A stretch of DNA of 17,178 nt from Rohdeia sp044358925 (GTDB lineage: Bacteria > Planctomycetota > UBA1135 > GCA-002686595), in NCBI GenBank assembly GCA_044358925.1, contig JBIKNC010000082.1, positions 1 through 17,178 of the forward strand, written 5' to 3'. Shown piece after piece: positions 13,928-17,178 of this stretch; the first letter of the stretch is position 1, and every line of letters begins with the position of its first letter. A program made the translations under genes and the position numbers. The notes beneath the pieces are model-generated. The model was given only the letters and a program-made list of their open reading frames with translations, was not told the origin of the DNA and ran no database searches.

Positions 13928-16801
13928 ATGGACCACAGCTCGACGCCCCTCCCGCCGATCGGCAGCCACAACCTGGGATTCGTCGAGGAGCTCTACGCGG
14001 CCTTCCTCGCCGACCCCGCGAGCGTCGATCCGGCCTGGCGCACGTTCTTCGAAAGCCTCGCGAGCGGCGATCCGTTCGCGGCGCGGCCGCAGCTCGGCCC
14101 CACGCGCGCCTCGGGCGGCCTGTTCTCGCGCATGGCGGCGCCCGACGCCGGGGCCGACGCCGCTGCAGCGGGCGCGCCGGGGAGCAACGGGGCCGGTCCC
14201 AAGCAGGTCGCGGGCGACCTGGCCGTGCTGCAGGACCGCGTCGACCAACTCGTCCGCGCCTACCGCGTGCGCGGTCACCTCCTGGCCGACCTCGACCCGC
14301 TCGGCCTGCCGCGCCCGGCCCAGCCGGAACTCGAGACGTCCTACTACGGCCTCACGGACGCCGACCTCGATCGCACGTTCTCCTCGCAGACGATCACCGG
14401 CACGACGTCGCTGACGTTGCGCCAGATGATCGACCGCCTGCGCAACACGTACTGCCGTTCGATCGGTGTGCAGTTCATGCACATCGACGACCTGAACGTG
14501 AAGAACTGGCTCACCGATCGCATGGAGGCGAGCGAGAACCGCACGGAGCTCTCACGCGACGAACAGGTGCGCATCTTCACGCGGCTCACCGATGCGGTGA
14601 CGTTCGAGGACTTCCTGCAGAAGAAGTTCCTCGGAGCGAAGCGCTTCAGCCTCGAAGGCGGCGAGAGTTTGATCCCGCTGCTCGACATGGCGGTCGAAGA
14701 AGCGGCGTCGTACGGCGTGCGCGAGATCGTGTTCGGCATGGCGCACCGCGGACGCATCAACGTGCTCGCGAACGTGCTCGGCAAACGCCCGGCGAAGATC
14801 TTCGGCGAGTTCGAAGACCTGCACGCGGAGACGAAGAAGGGCCGCGGCGACGTGAAGTACCACATGGGCTTCTCGTCCGACCGCCCCACCGCGGCCGGAC
14901 ACGACGTGCACGTCACGTTGTGCTTCAACCCGAGCCACCTCGAGTTCGTCGACCCGGTCGCGCTCGGACGTCTGCGTGCCAAACAGGACCGCCAGAACGA
15001 CGCGCAGCGCGCGGGCGGCATGGCGATCCTGATCCACGGCGACGCCGCGTTCGCGGGCCAGGGTGTGGTGCAGGAGACGCTCAACCTGTCGCAACTCGAC
15101 GGCTACGCGACGGGCGGCACGCTGCACGTCGTCGTGAACAACCAGGTCGGCTTCACGACGAGTCCGAAGGACGCGCGTTCGTGCACGTACCCGACCGACA
15201 TCGCGAAGTTCCTCCAGATCCCGATCTTCCACGTCAACGGCGAGGATCCGGAGGCGGTGATGCAGGTCGTGCGCCTCGCGCTGGAGTTCCGCCACGCGTG
15301 GAAGCGCGACGTCGTGATCGACATGTGGTGCTACCGGCGCTACGGCCACAACGAAGGCGACGAGCCGGCCTTCACGCAGCCGCTCATGTACAAGGCGATT
15401 CGCGCGCGCAAGAGCGTGCGCGAGGCCTACCTCGAGCACCTGCTCGCCATGGGCGGCATCACGCGCACCGAAGCGGACGAGATCGCCGAGCGTCGCCGCC
15501 GCGCGCTGGAAGACGACCTCGCACGCGCGCGCAACGAACAACCGGTCGCGCCGAGCGACGAGTTGCGCGGTGTGTGGCAGGGCTACTTCGGCGGACCGGA
15601 CGAGAGCGTGCCGCGCATGCACGCACCGTGTTCGCACGAGGATCTGCGGCGTGTCGTCGAAGTGGCGGCCACGCTGCCGGCCGGCTTCACGCCGCACCCG
15701 AAGATCGAACGCCTGCTCGAACAGCGCCGCGAGATGGCCCGCGGCGAGCGGCCCTTCGACTGGGCCACGGCGGAACTCGCGGCGTTCGGGCGCCTGCTCG
15801 AACTCGGCGCGCCGGTGCGTCTCTCCGGTCAGGACAGCGGACGCGGCACGTTCAGCCACCGCCACGTCGAACTGCACGACCACGAGACCGGCGAAGTCAT
15901 CGCGCCGATCAGCGGCCTCGCGATCGGCAAGGCGCGCTTCGAGGTGCGCAACAGTCCGCTGTCGGAGATCGCCGTCCTCGGGTTCGAGTACGGCTACTCG
16001 ATGGACACGCCCGAAGGCCTCGTGATGTGGGAGGCGCAGTTCGGCGACTTCGTCAACGTCGCACAGGTCATCATCGACCAGTTCATCGTCAGCGCCGAGG
16101 CCAAGTGGAACCGCCTGTCGGGCGTCGTGCTGCTGCTGCCGCACGGCTTCGAAGGCCAAGGGCCCGAACACTCGAGCGCGCGCCTCGAACGCTTCCTCTC
16201 GCTCGCGGCCGAGGACAACATCCAAGTCGTGAACTGCACGACGCCGGCGCAGTACCACCACGTGCTGTTGCGCCAGGTCCTGCGCCCGTGGCGCAAACCG
16301 CTGGTCGTGATGACACCGAAGAGCCTGCTGCGTCTGCCGGCGGCCGTGTCGACACTCGACGAGATGACGAGCGGCACGTTCAAGCGCCTGTTGCCCGACG
16401 ACGGCGTCGTCGGAGACCAACGCGTCGAACCGGCGCGCGTGCGCCGCATCCTCCTGTGCAGCGGCAAGGTCTACTACGACCTCGCCAAACGCCGCGAAGA
16501 ACTCGGCATGACCGACGTCGCGCTGCTGCGGCTCGAACAGCTCTACCCGCTGAACGTCGACGACCTGTCCGCGGCTCTCGCCCCCTACCCGGCCGACGCG
16601 CCGGTGTGGTGGGTGCAGGAGGAGCCGGAGAACATGGGCGCGTGGCCGTTCCTGCTGACGCGCCACGGCCGACTCTCGAAGGCCTTCGGTCGACGCGAAG
16701 TGCGTTGCATCGCGCGCCCGCGCGCCGCGGTTCCGGCCACGGGTTCGTCGGCCGCCCACGCGCTCGAACAGGCCGAACTCATGGAACGCTCGTTCACCTG
16801 A
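13928..16801 (+). CDS. sucA: 2-oxoglutarate dehydrogenase E1 component
   Basis: This is a 957-residue, full-length thiamine-diphosphate-dependent E1 of the 2-oxoglutarate dehydrogenase complex, which decarboxylates 2-oxoglutarate and passes the succinyl group to E2. The N-terminal E2-binding segment is HNLGFVEELYAAFLADPASV (14-33), followed by an Ala/Gly/Pro-rich linker (about 55-92). Next come VRAYRVRGHLLADLDPLGL (109-127), FEDFLQKKFLGAKRFSLEGG (226-245), the active-site HRGR (273-276), FNPSHLEFV (333-341), and the ThDP/Mg motif GDAAFAGQG (371-379) through NN (404-405). RRYGHNEGDEP (470-480) and GQDSGRGTFSHRH in the second half complete the pattern. The ATG at 13928 starts the conserved N-terminus; an in-frame start at 13835 would add 31 residues unlike the family. 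It is followed 68 bp later by sucB, the usual order. Confidence 0.97.
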   Translation: MDHSSTPLPPIGSHNLGFVEELYAAFLADPASVDPAWRTFFESLASGDPFAARPQLGPTRASGGLFSRMAAPDAGADAAAAGAPGSNGAGPKQVAGDLAVLQDRVDQLVRAYRVRGHLLADLDPLGLPRPAQPELETSYYGLTDADLDRTFSSQTITGTTSLTLRQMIDRLRNTYCRSIGVQFMHIDDLNVKNWLTDRMEASENRTELSRDEQVRIFTRLTDAVTFEDFLQKKFLGAKRFSLEGGESLIPLLDMAVEEAASYGVREIVFGMAHRGRINVLANVLGKRPAKIFGEFEDLHAETKKGRGDVKYHMGFSSDRPTAAGHDVHVTLCFNPSHLEFVDPVALGRLRAKQDRQNDAQRAGGMAILIHGDAAFAGQGVVQETLNLSQLDGYATGGTLHVVVNNQVGFTTSPKDARSCTYPTDIAKFLQIPIFHVNGEDPEAVMQVVRLALEFRHAWKRDVVIDMWCYRRYGHNEGDEPAFTQPLMYKAIRARKSVREAYLEHLLAMGGITRTEADEIAERRRRALEDDLARARNEQPVAPSDELRGVWQGYFGGPDESVPRMHAPCSHEDLRRVVEVAATLPAGFTPHPKIERLLEQRREMARGERPFDWATAELAAFGRLLELGAPVRLSGQDSGRGTFSHRHVELHDHETGEVIAPISGLAIGKARFEVRNSPLSEIAVLGFEYGYSMDTPEGLVMWEAQFGDFVNVAQVIIDQFIVSAEAKWNRLSGVVLLLPHGFEGQGPEHSSARLERFLSLAAEDNIQVVNCTTPAQYHHVLLRQVLRPWRKPLVVMTPKSLLRLPAAVSTLDEMTSGTFKRLLPDDGVVGDQRVEPARVRRILLCSGKVYYDLAKRREELGMTDVALLRLEQLYPLNVDDLSAALAPYPADAPVWWVQEEPENMGAWPFLLTRHGRLSKAFGRREVRCIARPRAAVPATGSSAAHALEQAELMERSFT

Positions 16802-16869
16802 ACGGCCCCACAAACGCGCTCGCTCACGCCCGTCTCGTCCCCCACGCCCACGACTCGCTCGATCGCACC

Positions 16870-17178
16870 ATGCCCACCGAACTGAAAGTCCCCGCCGTCG
16901 GAGAGTCCGTCACCGAAGTGCAGATCGGCACCTGGCTGAAGGCCGTCGGCGACGGCGTCTCGGCGGACGAAGCCGTGGTCGAGATCGAGTCCGACAAGGC
17001 CACGGTCGAGCTGCCCGCGCCGATCGCGGGTGTCGTCGCACGTATCCTGAAGAAGGCCGGTGAGACGGCGCAGGTCGGCGAAGTGATCGGCTACCTCGAA
17101 GAGGCGCTGTCGGGTGCGTCGAAGCCGGCGCAACCGGCTCAGCCGGTGCAACCCGCCGCGCCGGCGGCCAAGGGCGTC
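16870..17178 (+). CDS. sucB: Dihydrolipoyllysine-residue succinyltransferase (E2), 5' part only
   Basis: The frame from the ATG at 16870 is open to the window end (103 codons). Residues 1-76 form a lipoyl domain: ELKVPAVGESVTEVQIGTWL, then VVEIESDKATVELPAP with the lipoylated Lys43, then GEVIGYLEE. It is followed by the start of an Ala/Pro/Gln-rich flexible linker. VPAVGESVTEVQIGTW is typical of SucB rather than pyruvate dehydrogenase E2, and it directly follows sucA. The peripheral-subunit-binding and catalytic domains lie beyond the window. The product carries succinyl groups from SucA to CoA. Confidence 0.92.
   Translation, partial: MPTELKVPAVGESVTEVQIGTWLKAVGDGVSADEAVVEIESDKATVELPAPIAGVVARILKKAGETAQVGEVIGYLEEALSGASKPAQPAQPVQPAAPAAKGV

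Noticed and set aside
14552..16813. 753-codon minus-strand open frame opposite sucA
   Set aside because: It lies entirely antisense to a complete and motif-rich sucA. Long antisense frames are expected at this GC content.

Overview
This is a very GC-rich, gene-dense bacterial chromosomal window in which every gene shows strong G/C bias at third codon positions. No rRNA, tRNA, insertion sequence, phage gene or CRISPR array is visible. The protein mix (a TlpA-type thioredoxin joined to HEAT repeats, an ECF sigma factor with a cysteine-bearing C-terminal extension, DUF5063, and a split YeeE/YedE sulfur permease) looks most like a high-GC planctomycete-type bacterium. That assignment is an inference from protein style, not from a marker gene.

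Layout. At 1-1825 (+) the 3' part of a thioredoxin/HEAT protein is followed 14 bp later by inorganic pyrophosphatase. At 1892-2038 a long imperfect palindrome built on a 9-bp tandem unit lies between convergent genes. At 2087-4647 (-) there are a small membrane protein, a DUF5063 protein and an ALDH7-type aldehyde dehydrogenase. At 4768-7483 (+) EttA (ABC-F translation factor) is followed by a Nudix hydrolase and a PaaI-type thioesterase whose genes overlap by ATGA. At 7502-11048 (-) there are two SAM-dependent methyltransferases and a UPF0324/YeiH-like transporter. The transporter appears frameshifted near its 3' end, which makes it run in frame into the downstream methyltransferase. At 11049-11625 there is a gene-poor stretch with a 15-bp tandem repeat and two doubtful small ORFs. 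At 11626-13666 (+) an ECF sigma factor is followed by a two-gene YeeE/YedE (thiosulfate-type) permease, whose second gene is broken by an in-frame TAA. At 13700-13740 there is a strong terminator-like hairpin. At 13928-17178 (+) sucA is followed by the start of sucB, the 2-oxoglutarate dehydrogenase complex of the TCA cycle.

How they fit together. The housekeeping part is phosphate recycling (PPase), translation control (EttA), nucleotide and acyl-CoA housekeeping (Nudix, thioesterase) and central carbon flux (SucA/SucB). The more individual part is 9661-13666: a putative sulfur-anion exporter family protein, an ECF sigma factor with CxxC plus two further cysteines, and a sulfur permease. This may be a small sulfur-responsive locus, and both transport functions in it carry a reading-frame lesion. 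No clearly new defence or mobile system was found. The best leads are the palindromic repeat, the sigma factor extension with its neighbours, the two lesions, and the repeat-bearing leader ORF coupled to the transporter.
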